In this document: positions 24,667 through 33,279 of the stretch, one piece after another | How the letters are laid out: each line of letters starts with the position of its first letter | How positions within the stretch are numbered: the stretch's first letter is position 1 | Source: Streptomyces roseochromogenus subsp. oscitans DS 12.976 | GTDB lineage: Bacteria; Actinomycetota; Actinomycetes; Streptomycetales; Streptomycetaceae | Assembly (NCBI RefSeq): GCF_000497445.1 | Contig: NZ_CM002285.1 | Coordinates: forward strand, 3,935,479-3,999,478 | DNA length: 64,000 bases | Reading direction: 5' to 3' | Made by a program: the position numbers and the translations under genes | The notes under the pieces: model-generated | Database searches by the model: none | Told to the model about the DNA's origin: nothing | The model's input: the letters and a program-made list of their open reading frames with translations, nothing else

Positions 24667-24960
24667 CGCGCTGTACGGGACGCAGAGGAGCGAACTGGCA
24701 GCCCGAAGGCGTGCCGTATCGCGAACGTGGGGCACGGGTTCTCCCTTCAGCGGCAGACGCTGCCCGGGCAGCTGCCCAAGGGCACGCCGCTGACACAGGA
24801 GAAAATCGAAGGGATCTTCGCGGGACCAGGCATCGCACCTTTCAGGCGGATCCGCGTATTCACCCGGGTGAACCGCACGCCTCCGGACTGTCCCAGCCCT
24901 TGGGTCCAAGGTAGCCGGAGATCATCGCCCCGCGCGCCGACACACCGGAACCTGCGTGCC

Positions 24961-25506
24961 CTATTTCACCTTGGGTTCCAACAGCTCCAGGGCCTCCTCC
25001 CACCGGAACCGGTCCGCCCCGCCGCCGACCCTCGGCTTGTGCGGTTCACACGAGCCGATCATGACGCCCATCCCCCGCAACCGCTCCAGGCTCTGCTCGT
25101 AGGCCGGGTGAGCGGCCTGGGCTGAGTTCAGGTAGGGCAGTGCCACGGTTGGTATGCCCATGCCGTACGCCTCGCACAGGATGCCCAGGGCAAGGGTGTC
25201 GGATATCCCGGTGGCCCATTTGTTGATCGTGTTAAAGGTGGCCGGGGCGACCGCGATGGCGTCTGCGGGCGGCAGTGGGCGAGGGTCCCCCGGCGAGCGC
25301 CAGGCGGAGCGAATCGGGTAGCCGGTCTGTGCCTCGACCGCCTTCGCGTCGATGAAGCCAAGGCCCTGCGGCGTGGCGATGACACCGACGTCCCAGTTCG
25401 CCTCCTGCGCAGCGGTGATCAGCTTGCCGACGTCTCGGGCAACGCCGGCCGCACAGACGACGACGTACAGGAAGGGCTTCTTGTCCGTTGCGGTCGGTTC
25501 GGTCAC
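24961..25506 (-). CDS. Flavoprotein of the HFCD (phosphopantothenoylcysteine decarboxylase-like) family
   Basis: A 181-residue flavoprotein. LYVVVCAAGVARDVGKLI opens the FMN-binding fold, and ADAIAVAPATFNTINKWATG is the phosphate-binding and Asn-containing signature of HFCD decarboxylases (PPCDC, EpiD). Such enzymes oxidatively decarboxylate cysteine-type thiols or act as prenylated-flavin synthases. The GTG start overlaps the stop of the XRE regulator (GTGA), so the two are coupled. Facing the enolpyruvyl-transferase operon, it is probably part of the same pathway. The substrate is unknown. Confidence 0.87.
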   Translation of the reverse strand: MTEPTATDKKPFLYVVVCAAGVARDVGKLITAAQEANWDVGVIATPQGLGFIDAKAVEAQTGYPIRSAWRSPGDPRPLPPADAIAVAPATFNTINKWATGISDTLALGILCEAYGMGIPTVALPYLNSAQAAHPAYEQSLERLRGMGVMIGSCEPHKPRVGGGADRFRWEEALELLEPKVK

Positions 25507-26780
25507 GCGGGGACTCCCAGTTGGCGGCTGAAGTGGTGCAGTTCCGGCAGCGTACGACGGCGGTCCCGGGCGGCCATATCGGCGACCAGGTGGCGGACGT
25601 CGGGGCGGCGGATGTCCTGGGCGGCGCAGGTCTCGGCGATGCGCAGGGCCTGGTATCCGTCGGCGAGGCGGCCCTGCTGGCTGTAGGCGCGGGCCGCCTC
25701 CACCCACAGGGCGGCGCGTCGCTCGGGGACGGGGATGTGCCGGCGCATGAGAGGGCGGGCCGCCTGGAGGGCGAGGCCGGCGTCACCGAAGGCCACCAGG
25801 GCGCTCAGCTCGTGCAGGGCGACATTGGTCGGGCTGAAGGTGGCCCAAGCGTCGGGCCGGTCCAGGGTGACGTACCGGGAGACTTCCTTGGCCTCGGTGA
25901 GGAATTCCTTCGTGGCCGCGCGATCACCGCGGCTGCTGGCCGCGGTCACACCGCGCAGGAGCAGCAGTCCTACGGCGGCGAGGTACTTCGGAGAGCGCCG
26001 GTCGTAGGAACCGGTGAGCTGGTCAGCGGTGTGCCGGACGAGAGTGACGGCTTCGTTCGTGTGCCTCTCGCGGACCAGGACGTGGGCCTGCACGCGCACG
26101 CTGGAGGCGAGAACCACCGGGTCACCGGAGCGTTCGGCCTCGGCCATGGCCCGGCCGACGGCGAGCCAGGCGTTGCCCTGGTCGTGTTGCTTGAGCAGCA
26201 GGCTGGTCGCGGTCTGGTACGCCGTGGCCAACAGCCCGGACACCGTATCCCTGTCCGTCGTGCCGCTGGAGGCCAGCCGCAGGTCGGCGATCAGGTCGGG
26301 GAGGGTGCGCTCCAGCTCTGTGTAGTTGCAGGTGTGGAAGAGGCTGAGCGCTGCCCCGACCCGATCGTGCAAGACGAGAGTGTCCAGGGCGCGTCCGGTC
26401 TCCGTAGGTCCCTGTCCCGGTCCCGGCAGGAGAGCCTGGACAAAGTCCACATGCGCGGCGGCAGATCCGGCAGGGGTAGCGAGGGCGGCGATGCTGGCGG
26501 TGAGGAAGGTACGGCGGTGCATGTCGTCAGCTTCGGGATCGATGGCGGGGTCGTCCTGGATGGGAGCGAGTCCCAACTGATCTGTCGGGATGCTCAGTTC
26601 CTGCGCGACGGCGCGTAGCACGCGGATGTCCTCCGTGCCGCGACCGCTCTCCAGACGGCTCACCTTGGACTGGTGATAGCCGAGCGCCGCGGCCACGTCT
26701 TTCTGTGAACGCCGCTGTAAGACACGCGCGCGGCGGATCTCTTCGCCGATCCGTCTCGCTTCCCCATGAGCATCGGCCAT
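25503..26780 (-). CDS. XRE-family regulator with TPR-like C-terminal domain
   Basis: A 425-residue regulator. The helix-turn-helix is at about residues 8-62 (RRSQKDVAAALGYHQSKVSR, LESGRG). A long all-helical TPR-like array follows, ending in RRPDVRHLVADMAARDRRRT. The ATG at 26780 is preceded by AAGGAG; earlier in-frame codons lack this. It is divergent from the enolpyruvyl-transferase operon with 175 bp between them, containing ATGCAG/CTGCAT half-sites. It is the obvious candidate controller of both directions. A broken relative lies at the far end of the cluster. Confidence 0.88.
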   Translation of the reverse strand: MADAHGEARRIGEEIRRARVLQRRSQKDVAAALGYHQSKVSRLESGRGTEDIRVLRAVAQELSIPTDQLGLAPIQDDPAIDPEADDMHRRTFLTASIAALATPAGSAAAHVDFVQALLPGPGQGPTETGRALDTLVLHDRVGAALSLFHTCNYTELERTLPDLIADLRLASSGTTDRDTVSGLLATAYQTATSLLLKQHDQGNAWLAVGRAMAEAERSGDPVVLASSVRVQAHVLVRERHTNEAVTLVRHTADQLTGSYDRRSPKYLAAVGLLLLRGVTAASSRGDRAATKEFLTEAKEVSRYVTLDRPDAWATFSPTNVALHELSALVAFGDAGLALQAARPLMRRHIPVPERRAALWVEAARAYSQQGRLADGYQALRIAETCAAQDIRRPDVRHLVADMAARDRRRTLPELHHFSRQLGVPA

Positions 26781-26852
26781 CTGCCACGGCTCCTTCCGCC
26801 GTCGCTGATCCTGCCTGCTCAATCGAGCATAGATCAGGCGTACTTGGCGGTG

Positions 26853-26878
26853 ATGCAGCTCCTGCATAAGCAATGCAG
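26853..26878. promoter_or_regulatory. ATGCAG/CTGCAT repeats, candidate XRE operator
   Basis: ATGCAG (26853-26858) and CTGCAT (26862-26867) form a perfect inverted repeat with CTC between; a third ATGCAG lies at 26873-26878. A second small palindrome, TGCTC-AATC-GAGCA, is at 26816-26829. All lie between the divergent regulator and operon starts, where an autoregulatory XRE protein would bind. Confidence 0.5.
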
Positions 26879-26955
26879 CGCCCGCACCCGGACTAACCAC
26901 CGACCGCGATGGACTGGTTGCGTGAAGTGGCCGCACCTAGTTCGGGAGGCCGCTC

Positions 26956-27396
26956 GTGGAAGCGCACCAGCTCACTCTTTCCCTACCCGCTCAGCCTGCC
27001 TCGGTCACGGCCGCCCGGCACCAGGCCGTGGTCGCGATACAGAACTGGGACGAGGGACTGGGCACCGAAGTGGTCCACACCGCGGAGCTGGTGATCAGCG
27101 AGTTGGTCGGGAATGCGGTGCGGCACGCAGACTCCGGCCCGGTCTCCCTTGCAGTCCTGCTGATCGAGGACGTCCTGCGTGTCGAGGTCTGTGACGCCAG
27201 TCCCACGCTGCCGCAGCCTGCTTTGCCGGATGCGCACAGCGAGAGCGGCCGGGGTCTGTTCCTCGTCGCCGCCCTCGCCGACCGGTACGGCGCCGAACCA
27301 ACCCCTACCGGCAAGCAGTGCTGGGCCGAGATCACTCTGGCCGGCAGTCCGGACCAGGCGTCCGCCGTCTTCCTACCCCTGCAGAGGAGTTGCTGA
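26956..27396 (+). CDS. ATP-binding protein of the RsbW-like anti-sigma kinase family
   Basis: A 146-residue GHKL ATPase-fold protein. The N box is LVISELVGNAVRHADSG with its Asn, and the G-type loops are LRVEVCDASP and GRGLFLVAALADRYG. It resembles the abundant streptomycete HATPase_c_2 proteins that act as anti-sigma factors or orphan kinases. It is the first gene of the operon, and its stop overlaps the next start (TGATG), so it is coupled to the enolpyruvyl transferase. Its role in a biosynthetic operon is unclear; regulatory use is the default inference. Confidence 0.88.
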   Translation: MEAHQLTLSLPAQPASVTAARHQAVVAIQNWDEGLGTEVVHTAELVISELVGNAVRHADSGPVSLAVLLIEDVLRVEVCDASPTLPQPALPDAHSESGRGLFLVAALADRYGAEPTPTGKQCWAEITLAGSPDQASAVFLPLQRSC

Positions 27397-28655
27397 TGCC
27401 GACCACCCCGCCCTCTCTAACGGCCGCCGAGGTGATCGCCGTACGGCCCGGCCCGCCGCTGACCGGCACCGTCGCGGTCGACGGTTCCAAGAACGCCGCG
27501 CTCCCCCTGCTGGCCGCCGCCGCAGCGCTCGACCTGATCCAGCAGGCTGGATGGCACGTCGCACAGCCGGTCGGAGAGCCCACCACTGCGGTGATCGTGC
27601 CGGCCGAGAGCCGGCGGTCACTCCCGGAGCTGCCCACAGCCGCCCATATCCGGGCCTCCTACTACCTGGTACCGGCCTTGCTCGCCCGCTACGGAGAGGC
27701 TCGGCTGCCGGGGCCGGGCGGCTGCCGCATCGGCGCACGAGGGATGGACCTGCACTTCAAGGTATACGAGGCGTTCGGCGACCGGAGCCTGGTGGACGAC
27801 TCCGGATACCGCATCGAGTCCGGCACACCGCGCACCGGCACCGTCTCTCTCGTGCTGCCGTTCCGCTCGCGCGGTGCGACGGTGGTCGCCATACTCCGCG
27901 CCGTCACGACCGGACGACCGCTGCGGCTGGGCGAGCCCAACCCCTCGCCGGAAGTCCTGTGCGTGCTGGACGCCCTGAACCAAGCGGGCTGGGAGGGCCG
28001 GGCTGGCGAACGCCTGATCACCCTGTCGCCACCGTGCTCTGCCTCGAATGACACCGAGTGGGTAGTGCCAGGAGACAAGGTCGAAGCAGGAACGCTGGCG
28101 TGCGCGGTCGCCACCACTGGCGGTATCGGGCGCATCGAGGGCGCACAGGCCGAAGACATGAGCCCTCTCGTGGCGGCTCTGCGCCGATTGGGGATCTCCG
28201 TCAGCAATGAGGCGAACGCTCTCACCGTGAACGCCGAGGACGGGCGTACGACCGGCCGTCCTCTGCGGGCGATCGCCTCGCTCATCCCCGGCGGCCTGGA
28301 CGCCGATTTCGAGCCACCGCTCATGGCACTGGCCCTCGGTCTGCCCGGCACCCACCTGTTCGCCGACTCGATCAACCCCGGCCGACACGGCAATCTGCTG
28401 CCCCAGCTGGCCCGTCTCGGCGCCGGCATCGAGGAGATGTCCCCCACCGAGTGCCGCCTCACCGGACCCCAGCACCTGATCGGAGCAGGGGTGGAGGCCA
28501 CCGACATCCGCACCGGCTCCGCCCTCATGGTCGCCGGCCTCACGGCTCAAGGCGTCACCACCCTCGGTGGCCTCGACCAGCTCCGCCGTGGCCACGCCGA
28601 CCTGCCCGGCAAACTTCGCACCCTGGGCGCCGACATCTGCGAGGTCACGCCATGA
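27396..28655 (+). CDS. MurA-like enolpyruvyl transferase
   Basis: A 419-residue EPSP/MurA-fold protein. DGSKNAALPLLAA (Lys32, Asn33) matches MurA Lys22-Asn23; GGCRIGARGMDLH keeps the PEP-adduct Cys (Cys110); TDIRTGSALMVAGL and LDQLRRGHADLPGKL match the C-terminal Arg motifs. Compared with MurA, about 20 residues are missing after the SKNAALP helix, and the segment holding the general-base Asp reads GLDADF instead of DMQAQF. A housekeeping MurA role is unlikely in this operon. Nikkomycin/polyoxin pathways use such an enzyme on UMP, so a nucleotide acceptor is plausible. Start ATG follows GAGGAG. Confidence 0.9.
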   Translation: MPTTPPSLTAAEVIAVRPGPPLTGTVAVDGSKNAALPLLAAAAALDLIQQAGWHVAQPVGEPTTAVIVPAESRRSLPELPTAAHIRASYYLVPALLARYGEARLPGPGGCRIGARGMDLHFKVYEAFGDRSLVDDSGYRIESGTPRTGTVSLVLPFRSRGATVVAILRAVTTGRPLRLGEPNPSPEVLCVLDALNQAGWEGRAGERLITLSPPCSASNDTEWVVPGDKVEAGTLACAVATTGGIGRIEGAQAEDMSPLVAALRRLGISVSNEANALTVNAEDGRTTGRPLRAIASLIPGGLDADFEPPLMALALGLPGTHLFADSINPGRHGNLLPQLARLGAGIEEMSPTECRLTGPQHLIGAGVEATDIRTGSALMVAGLTAQGVTTLGGLDQLRRGHADLPGKLRTLGADICEVTP

Positions 28656-29890
28656 CCGTCCACGCCCGGCGCCAGATCGTGGCAACCACAGACGTCCACT
28701 CCGCCCTGGCCAACGCCGCACCTTTCCTGACCCACCTCTGTGCTCTCCGTCCGACCTCGCTCACCGTGGACTGTGGGGACTTCTTCGAAGGCAGCGGCTA
28801 CTACCGCATCGCACAGGGCGAGATCGAGCGGAAGATCCTCCTCAAGCTGTACGACGTGTTGGCGCCTGGCAACCACGGCTGGCCCCACTACTTCGAACCC
28901 GATCTTCACCGACGCACGGTCTGCGCCAACGCCGTCAACGCCGAAACCGGCGACGCGCTCTTCCTCCGTCTACGCATCGCCGACATCAGCGAACGCCGTG
29001 TGGGTGTGACCTCCGTGATCGGACAGCAGGCATTTCACTCGATCCCCGCAGCTCAGCGAACCGGCCACCACGTCACCGATCCCGTACAAGCTCTGCATGA
29101 GCTGACGCTCGCCCACCAGCACAGGGTGGACAGCTGGGTCCTGCTGAGCCATTCCGGGTTCGAGGAGGATCTCAAGCTGGCGTCAGCCTGTCCGTTCCTC
29201 GACGTGATCTTCGCCGGGCACTGCCACAGCGACCAGTACGGCCCGGTTCGCGTCGGTGACACCCTCGTCGTAAAGGGGCTCGAACTCGCGAAGGGCTATG
29301 CGATCGCCACGCCCGTCGGCGCGGGATGGGGCGCCGGTACCACCCGCTTCCCGGACCGCACCCCAGGCGCCGTTCCCATGGAACTCGCGGACGTGACGGC
29401 ACACATCGACGAAGTCAGCGCGCAACTGCGCGACGTCCTCGGACCAGTCCGGACCGCCTACCGTCACCAGGTGCCTGACCGGCATGACCTGCTCGTGGAC
29501 CTCGTTGCCCGCCTGCGCACAGGACTCGGCGCGGGCGCGGTCATCCTCAACGAGACCGCGCTGCGCACCGTCCCACTCGGCGACGCCCTCGCCCTGAGCG
29601 ACCTGCTCTCCATCGAGCCGTTCGGCAACCAGTTGGTGCACGCCCACGTTCCGGAGACGGAGCGCTGCGACGTCCGCGGCCTGCTCTCACGTCTGACCGC
29701 CCAGACCGGCCCGCTCGTTACCGCCCCCGATCCCCTGCCGGACGCCATCACCACCGTGCTGACCACCGACTACCTCGCCGACACCTACCTCGGCGGACGC
29801 ACCCACGAGGCCGGCCTGCGCCTGGACCAGGCCATCCAGCACGTTCTCACCGCTCGATTCCCCGACATCGCGGATGGAAGCAGGGAATGA
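28652..29890 (+). CDS. Calcineurin-like metallophosphoesterase / 5'-nucleotidase-like protein
   Basis: A 412-residue protein. The metal-site motifs are in order: TTDVHSAL, DCGDFFEG, PGNHGW, LLSHSGFEED and AGHCHSDQ. A C-terminal domain follows (NETALRTVPLGDALALSDLL, IEPFGNQLV), matching the substrate-binding half of 5'-nucleotidase/UshA-type enzymes. No signal peptide is present, so unlike UshA it should act in the cytoplasm. It overlaps the transferase stop (ATGA) and the next start, so it belongs to the same coupled operon. Dephosphorylating a modified nucleotide would fit the context. Confidence 0.88.
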   Translation: MTVHARRQIVATTDVHSALANAAPFLTHLCALRPTSLTVDCGDFFEGSGYYRIAQGEIERKILLKLYDVLAPGNHGWPHYFEPDLHRRTVCANAVNAETGDALFLRLRIADISERRVGVTSVIGQQAFHSIPAAQRTGHHVTDPVQALHELTLAHQHRVDSWVLLSHSGFEEDLKLASACPFLDVIFAGHCHSDQYGPVRVGDTLVVKGLELAKGYAIATPVGAGWGAGTTRFPDRTPGAVPMELADVTAHIDEVSAQLRDVLGPVRTAYRHQVPDRHDLLVDLVARLRTGLGAGAVILNETALRTVPLGDALALSDLLSIEPFGNQLVHAHVPETERCDVRGLLSRLTAQTGPLVTAPDPLPDAITTVLTTDYLADTYLGGRTHEAGLRLDQAIQHVLTARFPDIADGSRE

Positions 29891-30426
29891 TCCTCACCGG
29901 CCCCGAGATCGCGGCAGCCGCTCATGACGGCCGCCTCCGCATCTCTCCCTTCGCCGCCGACCAGGTCAACCCCAACAGCTACAACGTCCGACTCGGCCCC
30001 ACCCTGATCACCTACACCGGCGAGGTCCTTGACGCGCACCGCCCCAACCCCACCCGGAAGACCACCATCGGACCCGACGGGCTCGTCCTCCAGCCCGACG
30101 AGCTCTACCTCGGCCACACCCTCGAAGAAGTCGGCTCGGACACCTTCGTCCCCCTGCTCTTCGGCCGCTCCTCCGTCGGCCGGCTCGGCCTGTTCGTCGA
30201 GATCACCGCCCCCATCGGCGACATCGGCTTCCACGGCCAGTGGACGCTGATGCTCACCCCGACACGACCGCTGCGCGTGTATCCGGGGATGAAGATCGGG
30301 CAGATCATGTTCTTTGTCTCCACCGGCACCATCGACCTCTACTGCGGCAAGTACCAGGCCGCCGCCGGACCACAGCCCTCTGCCTACTGGCGCGACGTCG
30401 CCGAACTTCGGGTGGTGGCTTCGTGA
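29887..30426 (+). CDS. dCTP deaminase-like protein A (catalytic Glu replaced)
   Basis: A 179-residue protein that aligns along its whole length with dCTP deaminase: VNPNSYNVRLG near residue 28, the phosphate motif GRSSVGRLGL (Arg94, Ser95, Ser96, Arg99), the GMKIGQ strand and the C-terminal GKYQAAAGPQPSAYW. The catalytic Glu of the TLEL motif is Met122 here (TLML), so deamination is not expected, although nucleotide phosphate binding should be intact. It overlaps both neighbours by four bases. The adjacent paralogue shows the opposite pattern of loss, and a mixed oligomer with shared active sites is conceivable. Confidence 0.87.
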   Translation: MILTGPEIAAAAHDGRLRISPFAADQVNPNSYNVRLGPTLITYTGEVLDAHRPNPTRKTTIGPDGLVLQPDELYLGHTLEEVGSDTFVPLLFGRSSVGRLGLFVEITAPIGDIGFHGQWTLMLTPTRPLRVYPGMKIGQIMFFVSTGTIDLYCGKYQAAAGPQPSAYWRDVAELRVVAS

Positions 30427-30959
30427 TCCTCACAGGACCCGGCATCGCCGCCGCCATCCAGGCCAGCGAGATCACCATCGATCCGTACGACCCCACCCGT
30501 CTCTCTCCGAACGCCTACGACTGGCGACTCGGCGACACGCTCCGCGTCTGCGACGGTGACCTTGACGCTGCCGCACCAACCCCCTTCGCCGAACAGTCGA
30601 TCCCCGCAACCGGCCTGACCTTGCGACCCGGACCGCTCTACCTCGGCGTCACGCTGGAGAGGACCGGCTCCGAGACGTACGCACAGATACTCAATGGCGA
30701 CCGCACCATCGGCGCCCTGGGCATCTGGGTCCATGTCTCCGCACCGCTCGGCCACCAGGGTCACGCGATCCGCTGGACGCTGGAGATCCGCGTCGCCAGG
30801 CCCGTACGGGTCTATCCCCAGATGACGTTCGGCAAGCTCGTCTTCCTCCGCTGCCTCGGCACGCCGGCCAGCTACCAACTCCACGGGCGGAAGTACATGG
30901 CGAGCGACGGCATCGACATCTCGCGCCTGTACGAAGAGATCCCGGGAGGCAGGACGTGA
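30423..30959 (+). CDS. dCTP deaminase-like protein B (phosphate-binding motif lost)
   Basis: A 178-residue paralogue of the preceding gene (shared opening MILTGPxIAAA, LSPNAYDWRLGDTL). Here the catalytic Glu is retained (Glu121 in TLEI), but the RSSxGR phosphate motif reads GDRTIGA: the Ser pair and Arg are gone. The C-terminal SKYQG-type tail is also lost. Alone it should not bind a triphosphate normally. GTG start overlaps the upstream stop (GTGA). The complementary degeneration of two coupled paralogues suggests a heteromer or new roles as nucleotide-binding or isomerising proteins. Confidence 0.82.
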   Translation: MILTGPGIAAAIQASEITIDPYDPTRLSPNAYDWRLGDTLRVCDGDLDAAAPTPFAEQSIPATGLTLRPGPLYLGVTLERTGSETYAQILNGDRTIGALGIWVHVSAPLGHQGHAIRWTLEIRVARPVRVYPQMTFGKLVFLRCLGTPASYQLHGRKYMASDGIDISRLYEEIPGGRT

Positions 30960-32056
30960 GCCACCTGGTCGCGACTGCGCTCGACCTCCCTTTCGGCAGC
31001 GCCGGCGGCAGCGTCGAACTCTTCCTCGACCTCTACACGGGCCAGAATCCGCTCGTCCCCGCCCAGGCTTTCATGCTCTCCCCGCAAGCACAGCCGCCCC
31101 AGCTGCCCCCCGGATTGGAGCTGCTGCCGGTCCCCGGCAAGTGCCTGGCCGGTGGGCCCTTCACTCACTACGTCCACGCCCTGCGCCGGGCCTTGTCACA
31201 CCGGATCGTCGACCCCGCCGACATCGGCGTACTCCACCTCCAGCACCTCGCCTTCGGCGCCGCCCCCGCCCTGATCCGTGCCCTGCCCGACCACCCTCGC
31301 ATCGCCCTCGTCCACGGCACCGACCTGTTGTTCGCCGAAGCGCACCCCGACCAACTCGGCGTCTTACGAGAGACCACGCGTGCCGCCGACGCAATCGTCG
31401 TCCCCACCACAGCGATGTCCGACAGGCTGCTCCGCCTCGCGCCCACCACCGACCGCCGAAAGATCGAAACGATCCCCTGGGGAATCCCCGACCACCTGCT
31501 CACCAGCCCACCGCCACGACCCGACCACCGGACCACCAGCCATCTCCGCCTGCTGTACGCCGGACGCCTCACCACCGAAAAGGGCATCGAAGCGCTGCTG
31601 CACGCCCTCCCCTTCGCCCAGGCCGCCGAGCTGAGCATCGCCGCCCCGCGCCACCAGTTCCACGCCCTGGCCCCTCTACTGCGGCCCCTCGGGGCCCAAG
31701 TCCGCTACGTGGGCTGGCTCCGCCGCCCCCAACTGTGGAAAACCTTCGCCGATCACGACGCCCTGGTGATGCCCTCGACCACCCTCGAAGCCATGGGCCT
31801 GGTCGCCCTCGAAGCCCAAGCCTGCGGATTGCCCGTCGTCTACCAGCCCGTTGCCGGACTGAAGGAATCCATCGGCGTGAGCGGCCTGGCCACCGACTTC
31901 ACCAGCCCGACCGCACTCGCACGCGACCTCGAACGTCTCCGGACCACGACCGGCCTGATCGCAGCCCTTCAGGCAGCAGGACGCGCCAACGCGGCCCGCT
32001 ATCCGCTCAGCACCACAGCCTCCGCCCTGATCGCACTGGGCAGACAGCTCACCTGA
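30956..32056 (+). CDS. GT4-family glycosyltransferase
   Basis: A 366-residue GT-B enzyme. The N-terminal half starts DLPFGSAGGSVELF. The C-terminal nucleotide-sugar domain begins LRLLYAGRLTTEKGIEALL and has the E-x7-E motif in TTLEAMGLVALEAQACGLPV. It would transfer a sugar from an NDP-sugar to an acceptor in the cytoplasm. GTG start overlaps the previous stop, making it the last tightly coupled gene of the operon. The acceptor could be the operon's nucleotide-derived product. Confidence 0.9.
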   Translation: MSHLVATALDLPFGSAGGSVELFLDLYTGQNPLVPAQAFMLSPQAQPPQLPPGLELLPVPGKCLAGGPFTHYVHALRRALSHRIVDPADIGVLHLQHLAFGAAPALIRALPDHPRIALVHGTDLLFAEAHPDQLGVLRETTRAADAIVVPTTAMSDRLLRLAPTTDRRKIETIPWGIPDHLLTSPPPRPDHRTTSHLRLLYAGRLTTEKGIEALLHALPFAQAAELSIAAPRHQFHALAPLLRPLGAQVRYVGWLRRPQLWKTFADHDALVMPSTTLEAMGLVALEAQACGLPVVYQPVAGLKESIGVSGLATDFTSPTALARDLERLRTTTGLIAALQAAGRANAARYPLSTTASALIALGRQLT

Positions 32057-32142
32057 TCCCCTGTGGCGCAGCCGGTCCCACCACGGCTGCCTCACTAACC
32101 TGACCGACGGGAACCCACGCGCCCACGACCGATCGGGAGACC

Positions 32143-33192
32143 ATGGCTTTCGACCTCGACACCGACCGCATCCACCAGCTCCTCCACGAGGGCGTCCGGG
32201 ACAAGGTCTACCCCGGTGCCGTCTGGGCCGTCGGGGACGGCACCGGCACCCGGGCCAGCGGCACCGTCGGCGTTCTGGACCCTGCCCGGCCCAACGAGCC
32301 GATGCGTTTGGACACCGTCTTCGACGTCGCCAGCCTCACCAAGATCCTTGCCGTCTGGTCCGCCATCGGCACTCTTGTCGAGGACGGCAAACTTCAACTC
32401 GACGCAGCCCTCGGCGACTTCTGGCCGGGGGTCCACGGACATCCCCTCGCCCAAGTCTCCGCCCGGCACCTGCTCACCCACACCGCCGGCGTCCCGCTCC
32501 GGGCCAACCTCAAGAATCTTTACGGCACCGATCCCCAGGACGTCCGAGACGGCGTCCTCCACGAAGCCCTCCACCGCCCACCCGGCCAAGCCGTCGAATA
32601 CACCGACCGGGCCGCCCTCGTCCTCGGCTACCTCGCCGAGCACCTCTCCGGCAAACCCCTGGACCAGCTCGCCGGCACTCGCGTCTGGCAACCCCTGGGC
32701 ATGACCGCCACGCGCTTCGGACCGCTCCCCACAGAGTCCATCGCCCGCTGCGCGCCAACCGAGCTCGACGAGAGCACAGGGGCACATCTCAAGGGATCCG
32801 CCCACGACTTCTCAGCCCGACTCCTCGGCGGCGTGTGCGGTATCGCCGGCGTCTTCTCCGTACTCGACGACCTCGCGGCCTTCCTCCGGTACCTGCTCGA
32901 CCCCGACCAGTCACCCGAGCGTCCCGGCTTCGGTCCAGCCTGGATCAAACAGTCGCTCCAGATCCACACCGGTCAACTCACCCCACTCCGCGGCCTCTTC
33001 TGGCATCCGGCGCCGGAGACCACACCCGCCCAGGACTGCTGGGTCCACTACGGCTTCACAGGAACCGGCATGTGGGTCGCTCCGGCCAATGACCGCTGGG
33101 CGGTACTGCTGACCAACAAGCTCTACTACACGCGCGATCGCCAGCCGCTTACCGATGTGCGCAATGCGTTCCGGGGGATCGCCTTCGCCTGA
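32143..33192 (+). CDS. Beta-lactamase-fold serine hydrolase / transesterase
   Basis: A 349-residue class C beta-lactamase-like protein. SLTK at residues 64-67 is the SxxK nucleophile motif, Tyr153 in YTD replaces the YxN motif, and HYGFTGTGMW near residue 305 stands for the KTG strand. No signal peptide is visible, so it should be cytoplasmic, unlike resistance enzymes. The homologue CapW in capuramycin biosynthesis forms amides by transacylation, which makes a biosynthetic role plausible here. It starts 86 bases after the glycosyltransferase stop. Confidence 0.88.
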   Translation: MAFDLDTDRIHQLLHEGVRDKVYPGAVWAVGDGTGTRASGTVGVLDPARPNEPMRLDTVFDVASLTKILAVWSAIGTLVEDGKLQLDAALGDFWPGVHGHPLAQVSARHLLTHTAGVPLRANLKNLYGTDPQDVRDGVLHEALHRPPGQAVEYTDRAALVLGYLAEHLSGKPLDQLAGTRVWQPLGMTATRFGPLPTESIARCAPTELDESTGAHLKGSAHDFSARLLGGVCGIAGVFSVLDDLAAFLRYLLDPDQSPERPGFGPAWIKQSLQIHTGQLTPLRGLFWHPAPETTPAQDCWVHYGFTGTGMWVAPANDRWAVLLTNKLYYTRDRQPLTDVRNAFRGIAFA

Positions 33193-33279
33193 CATGGGGA
33201 AGCCGCCCTGTATCAGGGTGCGGGAGTTCGCGTGAGGTACTGCCGGGCGGGCAGGGCGCCGCGAGGCCGGTGCTCCGCG

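Noticed and set aside
27396..28655. Housekeeping murA
   Set aside because: The gene is in an accessory operon, lacks about 20 residues of the N-terminal domain and has an altered general-base motif.
32143..33192. Beta-lactamase resistance gene
   Set aside because: No signal peptide, a YTD in place of YxN, and a biosynthetic-looking context; secreted beta-lactamases differ on all three points.
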